Part shown: positions 21,411-33,499 of the stretch, in pieces
How the letters are laid out: every line of letters begins with the position of its first letter
How positions within the stretch are numbered: position 1 is the stretch's first letter
Source: Camellia lanceoleosa
Taxonomy: Eukaryota; Streptophyta; Magnoliopsida; Ericales; Theaceae
Length of the DNA: 64,000 nucleotides
Assembly: GCA_025200525.1 (NCBI GenBank)
Contig: CM045761.1
Coordinates: 206,729,870-206,793,869, forward strand
Direction: 5' to 3'
Notes under the pieces: generated by a model
The model's database searches: none
Seen by the model: the letters and a program-made list of their open reading frames with translations, nothing else
What the model was told of the DNA's origin: nothing
Position numbers and translations under genes: made by a program

Positions 21411-21675
21411 ACGCGTTGTAACGCGCATTTGAGTTCATTTGCATTGTCATGCATTTCAAGAAACAAGCGTTGTAACACGCATTTGGGTTCATTTGCATTG
21501 TCATGCACTTCAAGAAACACGCGTTGTAACGCGCATTTGGGTTCATTTGCATTGTCATGTATTTCAAGAAACACGCGTTGTAACGCGCATTTGGGTTCAT
21601 TTGCATTGTTATGCATTTCAAGAAACACACGTTGTAACGCGCATTTGAGTTCATTTGCATTGTCATGCATTCCAA
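21411..21675. repeat. 54-bp tandem repeat, five units
   Basis: CGTTGTA anchors recur at 54-bp steps (units at 21411, 21465, 21519, 21573, 21627). Each unit contains GCGTTGTAACGCGC, a partly palindromic core, and GCATTGTCATGCATTTCAAG. The frames open across this array only reflect the repeat period. Confidence 0.9.
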
Positions 21676-22220
21676 TAAGTTGCATTGTCATGCATTTCAA
21701 TTACACGCATTGTCATGCGTTCCAATTCATACATTGTCATGCGTGTCATAATTTGTATTGTTGTGCATTTCAATGATCATGCATTGTCATGCATTTCAAT
21801 CCATGCATTGTCATGCATGCCTCATTTGCATTGTCGTGCATTCCAATAGTTTGCATTGTCATGCATTTCAATAAACCATGCATTGTCATGCATTTCAATT
21901 ACACGCATTGTCATACATCTTTCATTTGCATTTCAATTACACGCATTGTCATGCATCTTTCATCTGCATTTTAGTTCATGCATTGTTATGCGTGTCTCAT
22001 TTGCATTGTTATGCATTTCAATAATTTGCATTGTCATGCATTTCAGTAACTTACATTGTCATGCCTCTTTTATTTGCATTGTCATGCATTCCAAACAAAC
22101 TCGCATTGTCATACATCTTCCATTTGCATTATCATGCATGTCAATCTCTCGCATTATTGCATATTTCATGTGCATTGTCTTGTACCCCTCTAACTTGCAT
22201 TGTTTTGTACTTTCTTTTTT
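21676..22220. repeat. Degenerate CATTGTCATGCATTTCAA array
   Basis: The second half of the 54-bp unit is amplified on its own into at least 18 diverged copies of CATTGTCATGCAT-type words with irregular spacing of about 20-35 bp. A sparser continuation of CATTGT(C/T)(A/G)TGC words reaches about 22770. Confidence 0.85.
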
Positions 22221-22250
22221 TGGAACACCGGGATACGTCCCTATCTAACT

Positions 22251-22364
22251 TTTCTCCACTCGTGTGCCGCGTGTGGACGTATCTAACTTTTCTCCACTCG
22301 CATGCCGCGTGTGGACGTATCTAACTCTTCTCCATTCGCGTGCCACGTGTGGACGTAACTAACC
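22251..22364. repeat. 38-bp tandem repeat, three units
   Basis: TTTCTCCACTCG at 22251, 22289 and (as CTTCTCCATTCG) 22327, each followed by a TGCCGCGTGTGGACGTA-type block. The TCTCC...CTCG...CGTGTG order resembles part of the 80-bp unit of element A, so both may descend from one ancestral repeat. Confidence 0.85.
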
Positions 22365-22864
22365 CTTACTAACCCTTGCTAACCCCTTTCTCCCTTTTTT
22401 GCATTGTTATACACATTGTACATGTTGTCGCATGTGCTTTACTTATATGTTCAAGTTCCTATACACATTTTATGCATTGTCACGTGTACTTTACTTATAT
22501 GTGTTCAAGTTCCTTATCATACACATTGTACACGTTGTCGCGTGTACTTTACTCACATGTGTTCATAATTATCTTCACCTTCACACATTGCATGCGTTGT
22601 CGCGTGTACTTTACTTATATGTGTTTGTGCCTACTTAGCATTGTTATGCTTGTTTCGAATCGCATTGTTATGCGTCCTACTCGGCTTGCGTTGTCGCGCA
22701 TGCGCTCCTTGCATTGTTATGCACACTTCACTTGTGTTCTCGTGCACTTCTCACTTGCATTGCTATGCATGTTTCTTACAAAATCGTACCTGTTAAGTCC
22801 TCTTTCTTTTTCAGGCACGATATTGTATGTACGGTTCATTTGAAGCTGGCACGACCGGATGAAC

Positions 22865-23205
22865 CGCACAGATATTGTATCCTCCGCGTGAGACGTAGCG
22901 AGAATTAAATAATTCTCTTACATCCTTTCTGCATTGTAATGTAGTTAGATTTGTGTTCCGCCTGCTTAAACTGTTGCATTTATTGTATGTATTTGCTTCA
23001 TTACAGCATCCTTTGCATGATCATAAGTTATGCTCGGTTTGGTGCATTGTCTTGCATTTTGCCCCTGCCCTCGGGCGCATATCTTTATCTGTAGCTTGTA
23101 TGCTTTGTCTAAGTCTTCGGCCTTGTTAAAAATGGGTTGTCTCCGAGCTTTGACATTCACTCCCGTCATTGTTATGACTTTCGAGTTCTGTCAAAGAGGG
23201 GCAAC
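22865..23205 (+). other. Conserved 3' region and PPT of element B
   Basis: Aligns with 5820-6271 of element A and ends with the polypurine tract AAAGAGGGG (23193-23201), four bases before the 3' LTR. Confidence 0.75.
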
Positions 23206-26200
23206 TGTAGACACCCCATTTTTGACCGTCCTCCAGACTTGGACATCACCATTTGAACACTCGGTGATCATCCATGTTCGTGTTCGTCTTGAGTTCTCGG
23301 AGGTTTCGATCGCGCGCCTTGCCTCAAGACCTCTCAACTTGTTTGCTTTGTGCTTGGTTATGCACCAAACACTTGTGTTTTTGCTTCTAAGGGCAGGGAA
23401 TGGCTTGTTGGCCATCCCCACACCTCACTGGCCTTAGCTTGAGGCCACCGGCCCTGTTTTCTTACTACCGGCCAAAGGTTTTGGCCGGTCGGCAATGGTT
23501 TTGGTCGACCGGCCATTTTTGTTGGTCAATCGACCACATTTACCAGCCGACCCCTTTCCATCTACTTTTGGCAAATATTTTTACACTCCATCCATACACG
23601 TGTATGGAGGGATTTACACCTTATGTTAGCTTCTCTTAGAAGCTTAGGAATTGGATTTCTATAAGAGGGGAGACCCTCCTCCCTTCTCACAGGTTCTGAA
23701 AATTAGGGTTAGAGAGTTATATCTATCTATCTCTATATCTTCCTCTCTTCACTCATTTGTGTGTATTTGTGGCCTAAAGTGACTTTTGTTCACACTATTG
23801 CACACAAACACCTAGTGTTACACCATCCTTGGTTGCTGAGGCTCTAAGGAGTTGTTTTCAGAGTTCTTGGGCTGCTTTTAATCCAAGGAAGGTGCTGGAG
23901 TGGTGTTCTTGAAGAGGTTCTTCAAAGGTAAGAAACTACCTTCTTTATTCCCCATTTTTGAACAAGCTTTTAATCTATCTTGCATCTGTTTTTAAGCTTA
24001 ACTTATAACTGATAAAAGTTCTGTTTTTAAGTGCTTAAAATAGTTGTTTAAGATCTCTTTGGTGTTTGGGGCTGTTTACCCCCTCTTAGGCCTTGTTTGG
24101 CCTCTTTTTGTGCCCTTCTTTGTGAGCTTCAGGACCACCTTGTATTGGCCTTCTCACCACTGAAATCTAGAGGGATTTCAGTGGTGGGGGTGGTATTTTG
24201 AGGTCCTAAGAAGGAGAGGGCCATCCCCTCTCCTTGTTGTCTTCAATACTTGTCATATTTGCCTCATATGTGAGCACCTTTTTTAAGTTCATGTTGGCCA
24301 TGTCTTAGCTGGTATTTGTGGTTGTTTTGCCATGGTATACCTCTGTTTTAAGTTGGTTTAGACATGTCATGTATGCTTCATACACTTGCCTTGTAATCCC
24401 ATGATTTGGCCTTAACATGCATCATGTTGTAACATGTGTTTTTAGCATGAATTTGGCTCAGCTCCATGAAGCTTCTAGCTTTGTTTTAGCATTCTAGAGG
24501 TCTATTTTTGGTTATTTTGGTCGTCCATGACTTGCTTTGTATAGCTACCATGCAAACTAGCTTATAGGCTTCGGATGTTGGATCCTCTAGCATACTTAAT
24601 TTGGATCATTTCAGTGGTTTGGCATCACTTAGAATGTCATTTCAGTCCATATAGTATGCTTGAATACTTGCATTTATCACCTATTCCATGCCTTGGGTAG
24701 TTTGTGTTTTATGCCTCATGAATGTGTCATTGCGTATGCCATCATGCTTAGGTATTTGGGATGACATCTAAGTGGGTTTTTGGGCTCATTTTCATATGTC
24801 ATAACTCTATTTTGGGTCGCTTAAATCATGCCATGTTTGGTTGTATTAGGTGTAGTGCAACACCTCTTTGATAGCCTTGCATGCTTCATGTTTTTGCCCC
24901 TTTGTTTTGGCTTGTTTGGCCTTGGTCATTGCATGTTTTAGGCTTATTTTGCCATGATTTAGAATTGTTTTGGATTATGCTTGCCATATGCTCTTTGTTT
25001 TGTGTAGCATTGGTTCAATTCCCTTGCCTAGTTTTAAGCCTTAAGCCTTAATCATGCATGCTTGGCTTGTTTATGAGATTTGGCATCCCTCTTAGCACCA
25101 TTTCAGAGCATGTAATGTTGTCACATTTACATGCTTTCCATTCCTTTTAAGTGTTCTTAAAGTTGTCCTTTTATGCTTAAGTATTAGGCCAACTGGCATG
25201 CATGTTTGTATGTACTCTTGTCCTTATTTCCATAGCATTGTGGCCACTGTTTTGGACCTATTAGGGAGCTGTCCATCTTGGTGTAAGTCCATCCTTTGCA
25301 TGTTGTTGCATGCTTGCCTTGTATGTTGTTGCATACTTGGGCCCATTGCATATTGTCGTATGCTTAAGTCGTATTTAGCATGCTTGTTAGCTTGCATTTT
25401 GTCATGTGTTTGATATGTCGTCACATGCTTGCATGTTTGCATGCTTGTTCACATGCTCACATTGCATTAGTTTACTTGCATGTCTAGGTTGCATAGCATT
25501 GTGCATGTTTGCATTCCTTGCCTCTTGATAAATCATGATAGAGGATTAGGATCTATTGTGTGTTTGTGTACATTTCATTTGACATTGAAGTTGCACACTT
25601 GACCTCTTTGATCATCATGCATTGGAATGCGTGATCGATGATCCGAGGGTCGAGGATTACACTCCCTTGAGTTCATAAAATGATAGGGAAGGTGGTCGTG
25701 CGTACATTGCTTTGAAAATGCATTGCCATGCTCTGTTTGTCCTCTGCTAGAGCAAAACAGGATTCTGCAGGAAGAGATGGTCGGTCGACCATCTTCATTG
25801 CCGGCCAGCCACACATTCATGGCCGAGAGCCAAATTTGTGGCCGATGACCAGTTTCCCATCGTCGGTGACCTCATCTCTTGGTCGGTGACCTCCCACAAT
25901 GTTCAAGGAGTAGTTCTGAAGCAACCTTGGGATTTGTGCAGTCTTCAGATATGCAGAGCAGTGTAAACAGAGGCAACATGAGTATGGCGATGGATTTTCA
26001 AGCAAAGCCGAGCATACATGCATTCGTCCCTCTTCCTTAGGCTCCTTTATTGCTTTCAGTAGCTTAATTAATTTGTTAAATTAGTTAAGTGTTGTGTAAC
26101 AATTAGTTAGCTTGTTAGTTAATTAATTTGTATTATTCTTTCGGTCCCTCCGTCTAGAGGGCGAATTGTGTAATAAGCGTGCGTATGTGTGATGCATGTC

Positions 26201-27237
26201 TTCCAACCCCCACTTCTTTCTCCCTTTTATTTAACCGCTTACGATGGTTAGTTCTAGGGCACGTTTCAATTAGCATCTATATGCTATGCATGTTTGCATT
26301 CATTCATTTGTATTGCATGCACCGGGCTTGACGCATCATACTAATTGCATAGTACTTCAATTCCAACTTGAATACGTGTATCGAGTTGTCGCATTTCACA
26401 TGTCATTCTTAGATTAGCCGAGCCTATTCTAGTTGCATTTTGCTTGCGATGCATTAGCCATTTTAACATGAACTAGGATCATGCATGATTCCTAACTAGT
26501 TTCTTGTTTTGGCTCGGAGTACTAGGTAAGCTTTTTATACTTTAGCATCTTGCATGAGTGTGAGTGTTGCCATGATAGCATGCTTACCATGAGGCTATGT
26601 ACTTATGTGATATAACTGCCTGAATGTCTGTGGGTAAAGGTTGGATTGCTTGAATTGGAATAATTCATCGAAATCCATGTTTTAGCCTACTTGCGAGTAG
26701 CAAAATTCAAAACCATTTCCAAACAAACGGATATGCGATGCTTTGTTCCAAGTTAGGCGATCTAGTCTATACTTGTGTGTTGTGTGCATCACATAGTAAT
26801 TCTAGGCTAATAACCGAAATAAGAGCACATAATGTTTTCAAAACTAGATATCATGGTTAGTAGAGGCCGATCTTTGATCGGGCGAGCGGGGGTGCTCATA
26901 GCTGACCTTCCCCAATCGTACCCGAGTTCCCGAGCCAAGGCAACTTTGGTAATGACGGACACATGGCCTTAGGCACGAGTCAGGGTTTCCTAAATTTTCG
27001 CAAAACAAAATATTTAGGTGGCGACTCTGTATCTGGCAAAGCAGTCCATGTTTGGCACTTCTTTCTAAAAATCTGTTTTTCAAAACAATTTGCCGGATTT
27101 GGACTCTTTGATGATTCATCGGTCTTGCATTGCACTCTGTGAGATTAGATACAAGACCGTGACATTGAGTCCTAAACTGTAGTGAGCCCAAATGAACAAG
27201 ATGGGATTCCCTCCCAGGACGTTCGGGGACGTCTGCA
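23206..27237 (+). repeat. 3' LTR of element B
   Basis: It is 4,032 bp, TG...CA bounded, and matches 8008-12220 over its whole length with scattered substitutions. It lacks the 152-bp duplication and a ~25-bp stretch near 8390. It has the TATA box at 23659-23667, splice donor CAAAG|GTAAG near 23928, U3 cluster 23445-23555 and a single mid-LTR cluster at 25775-25885. Confidence 0.9.
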
Positions 27238-28797
27238 GTGAGTTGTGCAAACAATCTGTGAGAATACCCTCTTTTTGCTTTGTTTGTCCTCTGTTGCAGC
27301 AAGATGAACCAGTGCATTAGTGGCCAGCATGCCACTATCGATGGCCGGCAGGTGGCCGGCAGAGCACCATCCATGGCTGGCAAGTGGCCGGCAACATTCA
27401 CCTGTGGCCAGCTGGCCACTAATGCAAATCTCAGCAGAGTGTTAGTAAATTGCAGCAAAATTGTTCTGGAAGTGTTCAATTATGCAAACAGAGGCTTTCG
27501 AGAGCAAAGCGGAGGTTATTTTGGGTGGAAACCGAGCATGCGCATACACATCCTTCGTTTCCCGAGGCAAAGCAGTAAATTAGCGTAGTTTAATTACTTA
27601 GTTAAATTATTAGTTGCACTTGTTTTGTAATTAGTTAATTAGTTTAGCTAGTTATATATTTTGGCTTGTAATAATTAGCTTAATTAGTTTAGCCTAATTA
27701 GCTTAGCTTAGCTATTCATTTGGACTCTCCTTCGTGAGAGCATAATGTAATAATATGTATGTCATTCAACCCCACGTCTTTCTCCCTTTTATTTATCTGC
27801 TTTTGGGGGTTAGTTTAGGGACATGTTTCAAGTAGCATACCTTATGCTTGCATCCATTCATCTTGTTTTGCATGCACTGGGGCTTAGCACATCATTCAAA
27901 CCGCATTGTCATTTCAATACTTCTTTGAATACGTGCTTAGACCGCATGTTATTTCATTGTTTCATATGCCATGTTAAGTAGCCGAGCCTATTAATTGCAT
28001 ATTGCATGTGTTGTATTAGACATCTTGCATAGTTAGGAATCATGCATATTTTTCTAACTCATATCTTTTTGGCTTGGAGTACTAGGAAAGTTTTTAGTGT
28101 TTTAGCATACTTGCATGAGCGTGAGTGATTTCCATGACTAGCATGCTTGCCACAAGGCTAAGTGCTTATTTGTTAAACTGCTTGAATGCCTATGGATGAA
28201 GACTTGTTGTTTGAATTGAAACGATTCAACGAATGTACGTTTTAAGCCCACTATGTCTAGTGGCAAATTCACAACTTTAAGCCCACTTGAGGTGGCAAAT
28301 TCAAACCTTTTTCGCAAAACAAACATGAAATTGAATTGTTCTAATTCTTGCAAATTAGTCTATACTTGCTTGTGCGCATCACATAGTAATGCTAGCCTAA
28401 TAACCGGAATAAGAGCATATAATGTTGATAAAAATCATATCATGATTAGTAAAGACCGATCTTTAATCAGGCGAGCGGGGGTGCTCAATTCATGATCTTC
28501 CCCTCTCGTACCTAAGTTCTCGACCCGAGGCAACTTTGGTGATTACGGACACGTGGCCTTTAGCACGAGTCATGGGTTTCCTAAATTTTCCCAAAATAAA
28601 ATATTTAGGTAGCGACTCTGTATCTAGCAAAACAATCCAATTTTGGCATTTTTTATTCAAAATCAATTTTCCAAACGATTTGCCAAATTTTGACTCTTTA
28701 GTATTTATCAATTTCACATTGCACTTGTGAGATTAGATTTAGAACCGCAAGAGTCCGAATTATAGGGCTTTCTTTCGAGCTTCCGAAAGGGGGCGTA
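27238..28797 (+). mobile_element. 3' LTR of element A (A2), 3' part
   Basis: This continues A2 after element B. It starts with the second target-site copy GTGAG, then the mid-LTR motif cluster (27320-27420, GGCCGGCAGGTGG spelling), the CAGAGGC block (about 27490), the CTTTTATTTA block (27787) and the GCCGAGCC block near 27981, in the order of B's LTR. The terminal ~60 bp are diverged, and the boundary with element C near 28797 is approximate. Whether A inserted into C, or C was cut by recombination, cannot be decided here. Confidence 0.75.
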
Positions 28798-28808
28798 AAA
28801 AAGTCGAG

Positions 28809-29255
28809 CTACACCTTCATAATACAGCCTAGCAGGGAGGTGAACATCTTAGTGATCATTCTTTGAAAGGTCATCCCGGCTTTTTTTAGGCCAAAAGACA
28901 TAACCTTATAGTAGTATAAGCCTCTCGATGTCGTGAAGGAAGTGATCTCTCGGTGTGGTTTGTGCACAACTATATAGTCGTAGCCGCAGTATGCATCCAA
29001 GAAGCTAAATCTCCCGTGACCAACAGTAAGATCCACCAGCTAATCAATTCTTGGAAAGAGGAAGATATCCATGGAGCAAGCTCGATTGACTGTCTTATAA
29101 TCGACGCACACCCACCATTTTCCATTCTTCTTTGGCACTACCACGGTGTTGGAGATCCATCTCAGGTAGTGTACCTCTTCGATCGCCCCTACTTTCAACA
29201 GATTCTTGACCTCCTCTGCCACCATCTTAGTGTGGCAAATTGTTGACTGCTGCAT
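28809..29255 (-). pseudogene. RT fragment of element C
   Basis: Two adjoining frames give GAIEEVHYLRWISNTVVV, NGKWWVCVDYKTVNRAC, FSFLDAYCGYD and FGLKKAGMTFQRM. These are conserved blocks of Ty3/gypsy reverse transcriptase with Tat-style VNRACSMD..PRID wording. A stop (TAG at 29037-29039) separates the two frames, and the sequence ends just after GCIMKV, where Y(V)DD should follow. No catalytic Asp pair remains. Confidence 0.75.
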
Positions 29256-29294
29256 CCTTTGTATAAGTGGTCTGACATCTAGAAAAACATTAAG

Positions 29295-30057
29295 TTAGTG
29301 GCAAACAAAGTTTGGGTTGACGCCAAACATGTCGTTGGGCGTCCACGCAAACACTTCTATGTTGGCCACCAGGAAGTTCACGATTTCCAATCGCTCTTGG
29401 GCAAACATAGATAACTTAGGCAGAAAGAACTTGCTCGGATCGTCCTCATCGATTCTCAATTCCACCAGGATTTTAACCGTCTTATCTTCAACATTCTTGC
29501 CGACATCGTTCAGGACCTTCTGATCTTCCGATCCTTCGATCATTTGCACAAAGCCCTTAGTTACTCGACTTCCATTTATAGCCACAAAACACTATTTGGC
29601 CATGATTTGATCACCCCACACTTTCTCTATCATCCTGGTGGCAGAGACAAACCTCATTACCTGGTAGTTAGTCGATGCAATCGCCTGCTTGGCATGAAAC
29701 CATCCTCTACCTAAGATCAAGTTGTAAGTCAAGGCACCTTCAATACCCAAAACTGTACTTGCTTGACAACAGACCTCGGTTTGACCGGTAGGATAATCTT
29801 CCCAACTGGCCACTCTAGTTGTGAGTTAAAGCCAATCAATGTGGAGCTAGGTCTTTGTCCTCCAGCTTCAGTCAGTTGAAGGCATCATAGTACATTATAT
29901 CGAATGAGCTACCTCGGTCGATCAGAATGTGTTTGACGTCAAAGTCTTTGATGCGCAGCGTGACGACTAGTGTGTCATTGTGTGGGGTTTGAATTCGCTC
30001 CAGATCTTTGCTGGGGAAAGTGATGGAGTCTATGACTTTGGCATTGCCCTTTTTCAC
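29295..30057 (-). pseudogene. Protease region of element C
   Basis: The frame 30057-29872 reads VTLRIKDFDVKHILIDRGSS, then FDIMYYDAF, the aspartic protease active-site loop of Tat elements (ILxDxGSSADI). The next frame gives LTYNLILGRGWFHAKQA, the second conserved block, and a linker to RT ending IEVFAWTPNDMFGV. Stops and frame changes split the region into at least three frames. Confidence 0.65.
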
Positions 30058-30189
30058 GGCAGGCTAGACGAATAGAATTTCCCTCATGTGTTTAGCCTTT
30101 TGATCATTCCCCTAAGTTTGCATACCCGTGCTGGTTCAATGATCTTATGGATCATGTTGATCACACCCTGGAGAGAGGCGTCCAGAGTG

Positions 30190-31900
30190 GCTAAGCCGTT
30201 GGGTTCAATTTAGCCTTGAGGTGCGACCTTAACACCCCGTTGATGTAGCGGTCCAAGTGCCCACTGACACAAATTCTTCCAAGTGTTGCTTCAAGGGCAC
30301 GCAATCTTCTGTGCGGTTCCTCGCTCGTCATGGTAGGTGTAGCGATATTGTGGGTTAAAGCCTCTTTGGGCATCCCCTAACTTAGCCGACCACCAGACAT
30401 ATGCCTCATTACGGATCTCGTTAAGGATGCGATATATTAAAATTTTGAAGACCGTGGTGATGCCTGTCTGAGCGTTCAACTTTCTCTTAACATCATTCGC
30501 GGCATCGCAAGGGCAATTTGCCCGGTCGGAGTTGCTGTTCTTGTTGTTGCGATTGTTTTCACGACTCTGATCCCTTCCACGGTTGTCTGGATGATTTTTC
30601 TCATGTCCGACAATGTGAACTTTTCTTTCAATTCTTTTATTTACTACTGTCGGATTTGCCTTCATGATAACAGTAGCCGCTGCGTCATCCTCGACTCGGA
30701 TGTGCTCGTTGATGCATTACATAAGCAACTTCATGGTTGAAGGTTGGTTCATGGTAAGCGAGTCTCTAAGTCTATGTCTAACTGGAAGACTGCGCTTGTA
30801 TTGGGTGATTACTAGGTTTGCCAGGCAATCAAGAATCTCATTGAATGTATCCCAATACTTGGTGTTGTATGCCTTTAACGAGTTGCTCAATTCCATCTTG
30901 ATCAACCTCCTTGGGAGTTTTGGTTGTTTGTCTTGAATCAGGTGACAAACGCCGCCGCCAGCTGCTGCCACCTCTAGATACTCTCCTCCGACAACCTCTC
31001 GAACCACTTTAGGCCCAATTCACCTACACTCGATAGAAAAATAAGGCACATCAATGCATCGTTACATCAGTAGCCAGCCATCACTTGCCGGAAGTGGCTC
31101 ACGTGCATGTACGGATCGATTTTTCTGTCATAGAGCATAAATTTTTGCTGGTGAAAATCGGCGGGGGCAGCATGTTCTCTATCTCGAGAGAAAAAGGGGT
31201 GGCGCTCAGCCTCACAAAGTCCCTGTCTAGTGGCACATGCGCAACCAGGCGTGGTGGTGACATTACGACCTCCTCGCTGGCACGTCCTCTGTAGGTCAAC
31301 CTCTGTAATGCTGGCACCTTCTGTGTCTTCCTTTGGCATGTTCGCTCCTTCAATATGTCCCTTAAGTCCCCCAATTGATCAGAATAAGAGTATCTCAACG
31401 TCGATGATAGACGCGAGGGCCTGTAGCTCCTATCTCAAGTGCAGGATACCTCTGCTGGAGTCGTCAGCTCTGAACCTTCTGGTGATGAAAAATGAGGATA
31501 TCAGTCTCCTATTGCGACTGTCTGAGTGGTGGGACTGGGCACGCTCACTATGGTTTCCCACTCTAACTACGCTATTTCCCTTCAGCTGGTGCTTCATAGC
31601 CTCTATCTCTGTCGCCATCTTTCTAATAATGGCGCCCTAGTCTTTCAACTTGCTCTCCAGGTGCTGAGTGTGTGATCCATGTCGTCGGCAACGTCCTTCT
31701 AGACTCATAGAGCGCCTAGAACTCCTTATGCGCTTGGCTCATGCGTCTTTGGAGGGTCCTCGCATGGAGGTGTCCAGACCAGTCATTATTGGAACAGCAG
31801 GCAAGTCGTTTCACCGTTGGACTGACTCTAGTGTAATGTCATCGATGATAGACTTCAGAACATTGTTGTTCACTATAGAAAGTGGTCAAATGAGCTTAGA
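30190..31900 (-). pseudogene. Gag region of element C
   Basis: Broken frames show Tat gag features: MATEIEAMKHQLKGN near 31618, FHQQKFMLYDRKIDPYMHV, then SHFRQVMAGY (31120-31067), LVITQYKRSLPVRHRLRDSL, a basic Arg/Asn-rich segment (RGRDQSRENNRN) and a degraded zinc knuckle YRYTYHDERGTAQKIACP, with the first Cys replaced. The length of about 1.7 kb is usual for the family, but no continuous frame exists. Confidence 0.6.
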
Positions 31901-31943
31901 GGTCAAGGTTTTGCCTGTTTAATATTCCACAGATGGTGCCAAT

Positions 31944-32684
31944 TGTACGGGGAGCAAATATTCTATGTTTCCATACTCCTTACGTCTAAGCTACTCACGT
32001 CCCTGAATAACGTTAGTGAAGTTGAAAACACAACGATAATCAGCTGTCCGACTAGTGTGCTGCCGAAAAACCCCTCCGACGATCAAGTTAGCACTCAAAG
32101 AGAGAGAGAGAGAGAGAGAAGAAGACAAAAGAGAAGATAACTCTGCATCAAAATATTTCAGACTTATTACATGAAGGCGCCGTAGGGCTTATATAGTTTT
32201 TGTGTGCACTCCCTTGCTCATCCTCTCCTGGGCACGTGGATGTACTATCCTTTCTCCATCTTACACGTATGCGCACGACAATACTGCCACATAGTATCGA
32301 CAAAACAACCAAATGGTATTAACATGCACGAACAGCGAATTTTTCTCTTTGCTCTCCAATTGGACCACGTGACAGCTCTTGTCAAGATATCCACAATCCG
32401 ACGCGTGGCTGTCCATTCCAAGACCGGCCTCCACCAACCATCCTGTCCCTGAGATGTCCAGCTGGTCGACCACAGCTCAGGCAGGCCAGCCAAACTCGCC
32501 CTAGGTTTATACCATGGTCCCACTCTGCTTGGACCACCACAACTCTGTTAGACTTGCTTGGTACATCAATAGAACACTACGGCTGAGATGGTAGAGCTCG
32601 GTAAACCCCGTAGTAGAGTTAATCAATTCGTCTGGCCCAGCTTACCGCAAGGTAATAGGCCGAGCTAGGCCCATCATGTTAACA
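31944..32684 (-). repeat. 5' LTR of element C
   Basis: On the minus strand it begins TGTTAACATGATGGG and ends CCCCGTACA, followed by the PBS-like sequence. It holds a TATA box (ACTATATAAGCC, near 32188-32200) and a CT-rich leader from the (GA)n run at 32099-32120. No second copy is present in the window, so the outer boundary rests on the TG start alone. Confidence 0.6.
32099..32120. repeat. (GA)n microsatellite in the LTR of C
   Basis: About ten GA dinucleotides in the transcribed leader of the element C LTR. Confidence 0.9.
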
Positions 32685-33059
32685 GCTTTGCCCTTGTGCG
32701 ATCAAAACTCCCTTCTCAGATAGATAGGTTAAAATTATTGAAAAATATAAGTTAAAATAATTGGGATAGATAGGTTAAAAAAAATCTACAAATACATTTA
32801 AAAAATTGAGAAATATAGATTAAAATAATTTAGATATATAGGTTCAAAAAATTGAATAGATGGATAAAAAAATTTGTACAAATAGATGGTAGTTATGAAA
32901 CACCCTTAGTAGACCTTTGTACCAACAAATATCTTTATGCCCCTAATAAAACCATTCGTGTCCTCAATGACTTATACAGGTAGGAATGTGGATTTATCAA
33001 GTTTTATCTATGAGAATAACACATGTTGATTGCTAGTCTATTAGGATTACAATACGTAG
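32685..33059. other. AT-rich spacer
   Basis: No gene. It contains diverged repeats of AGATAGATAGGTTAAAA-like words (32715-32890). Confidence 0.5.
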
Positions 33060-33062
33060 TTA

Positions 33063-33496
33063 GGCCTCATTTGTTTTGAGAGATAGAGGTGAGAATGAGA
33101 TTGAGATAGTGGTGGGACCCACTATATGTTGTGTTTGTTTTGGGAGATGGAGAGGGGATTCATAATCCCATGAGATTAGGATGGGCCTTGGTAGCTGAAG
33201 ATGGTATTGGGAAATCAGTCCTCCGGTTTAGGTTTTTTTTTTTTTTTTTACATGTTGGGCATTTTATTTTAACATTAATGTTTAATGTTTTTGTATTTTT
33301 TGTTAAGTAAAAATCATAATTTTATTCACTTTAATATTTTATATTTCTTTTAGATAGTAATAATTTAACAATTCCTACACTAATAACTATCATCAAAACA
33401 AATACAATTTTACCTAATCCCCCACTATCAATCCCCCCACTATCAATCCCTTCACTCTCAATCTCCTCTATTCTGCCTCTGAAAACAAACGGGACC
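33063..33496. mobile_element. PIF/Harbinger-like MITE, 434 bp
   Basis: Terminal inverted repeats GGCCTCATTTGTTTTGAGAG and, reversed, GGTCCCGTTTGTTTTCAGAG are flanked by the 3-bp duplication TTA (33060-33062 and 33497-33499). Subterminal GAGATTGAGA words are also inverted. It is AT-rich inside and has no transposase. Confidence 0.8.
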
Positions 33497-33499
33497 TTA

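Larger units (their letters stand above)
8008..27237 (+). mobile_element. Element B: non-autonomous Tat/Ogre-type LTR retrotransposon, 19.2 kb
   Basis: Two long direct LTRs (8008-12220, 23206-27237) begin TGTAGACACCCC and end GTCTGCA. They enclose an 11-kb interior with a PBS, a shortened gag, remnants of pol, an antisense PMD gene, tandem arrays and a PPT. Flanks GTAAG and GTGAG fit a 5-bp target duplication with one change. The LTR start, the PBS close to TGGCGACTCTGCTGGGGA (tRNA-Arg type), the gag knuckle and the very long LTRs are Tat/Ogre features. Protease, RT, RNase H and integrase are missing, so movement would need enzymes from a related element. The LTRs differ by only a few bases per hundred by eye, which suggests a fairly recent insertion. 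Confidence 0.85.
28798..32684 (-). mobile_element. Element C: truncated Tat-lineage Ty3/gypsy element
   Basis: Reading leftward: a 741-bp 5' LTR (32684-31944), a PBS-like TTGGCACCATCTGTGG just inside it, gag (about 31900-30190), protease (about 30060-29590) and the first half of RT (29255-28809). It stops at the catalytic motif, next to element A. RNase H, integrase and the 3' LTR are absent. Several stops and frameshifts break the frame, so it is an old, dead copy. Its short LTR and different PBS separate it from the Ogre-like A and B. Confidence 0.75.

Noticed and set aside
21399..22840. Several overlapping long frames with His/Cys/Met repeats
   Set aside because: Repeat periods divisible by three (54 bp) or nearly so keep frames open on both strands. 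The 'protein' repeats simply translate the tandem array.
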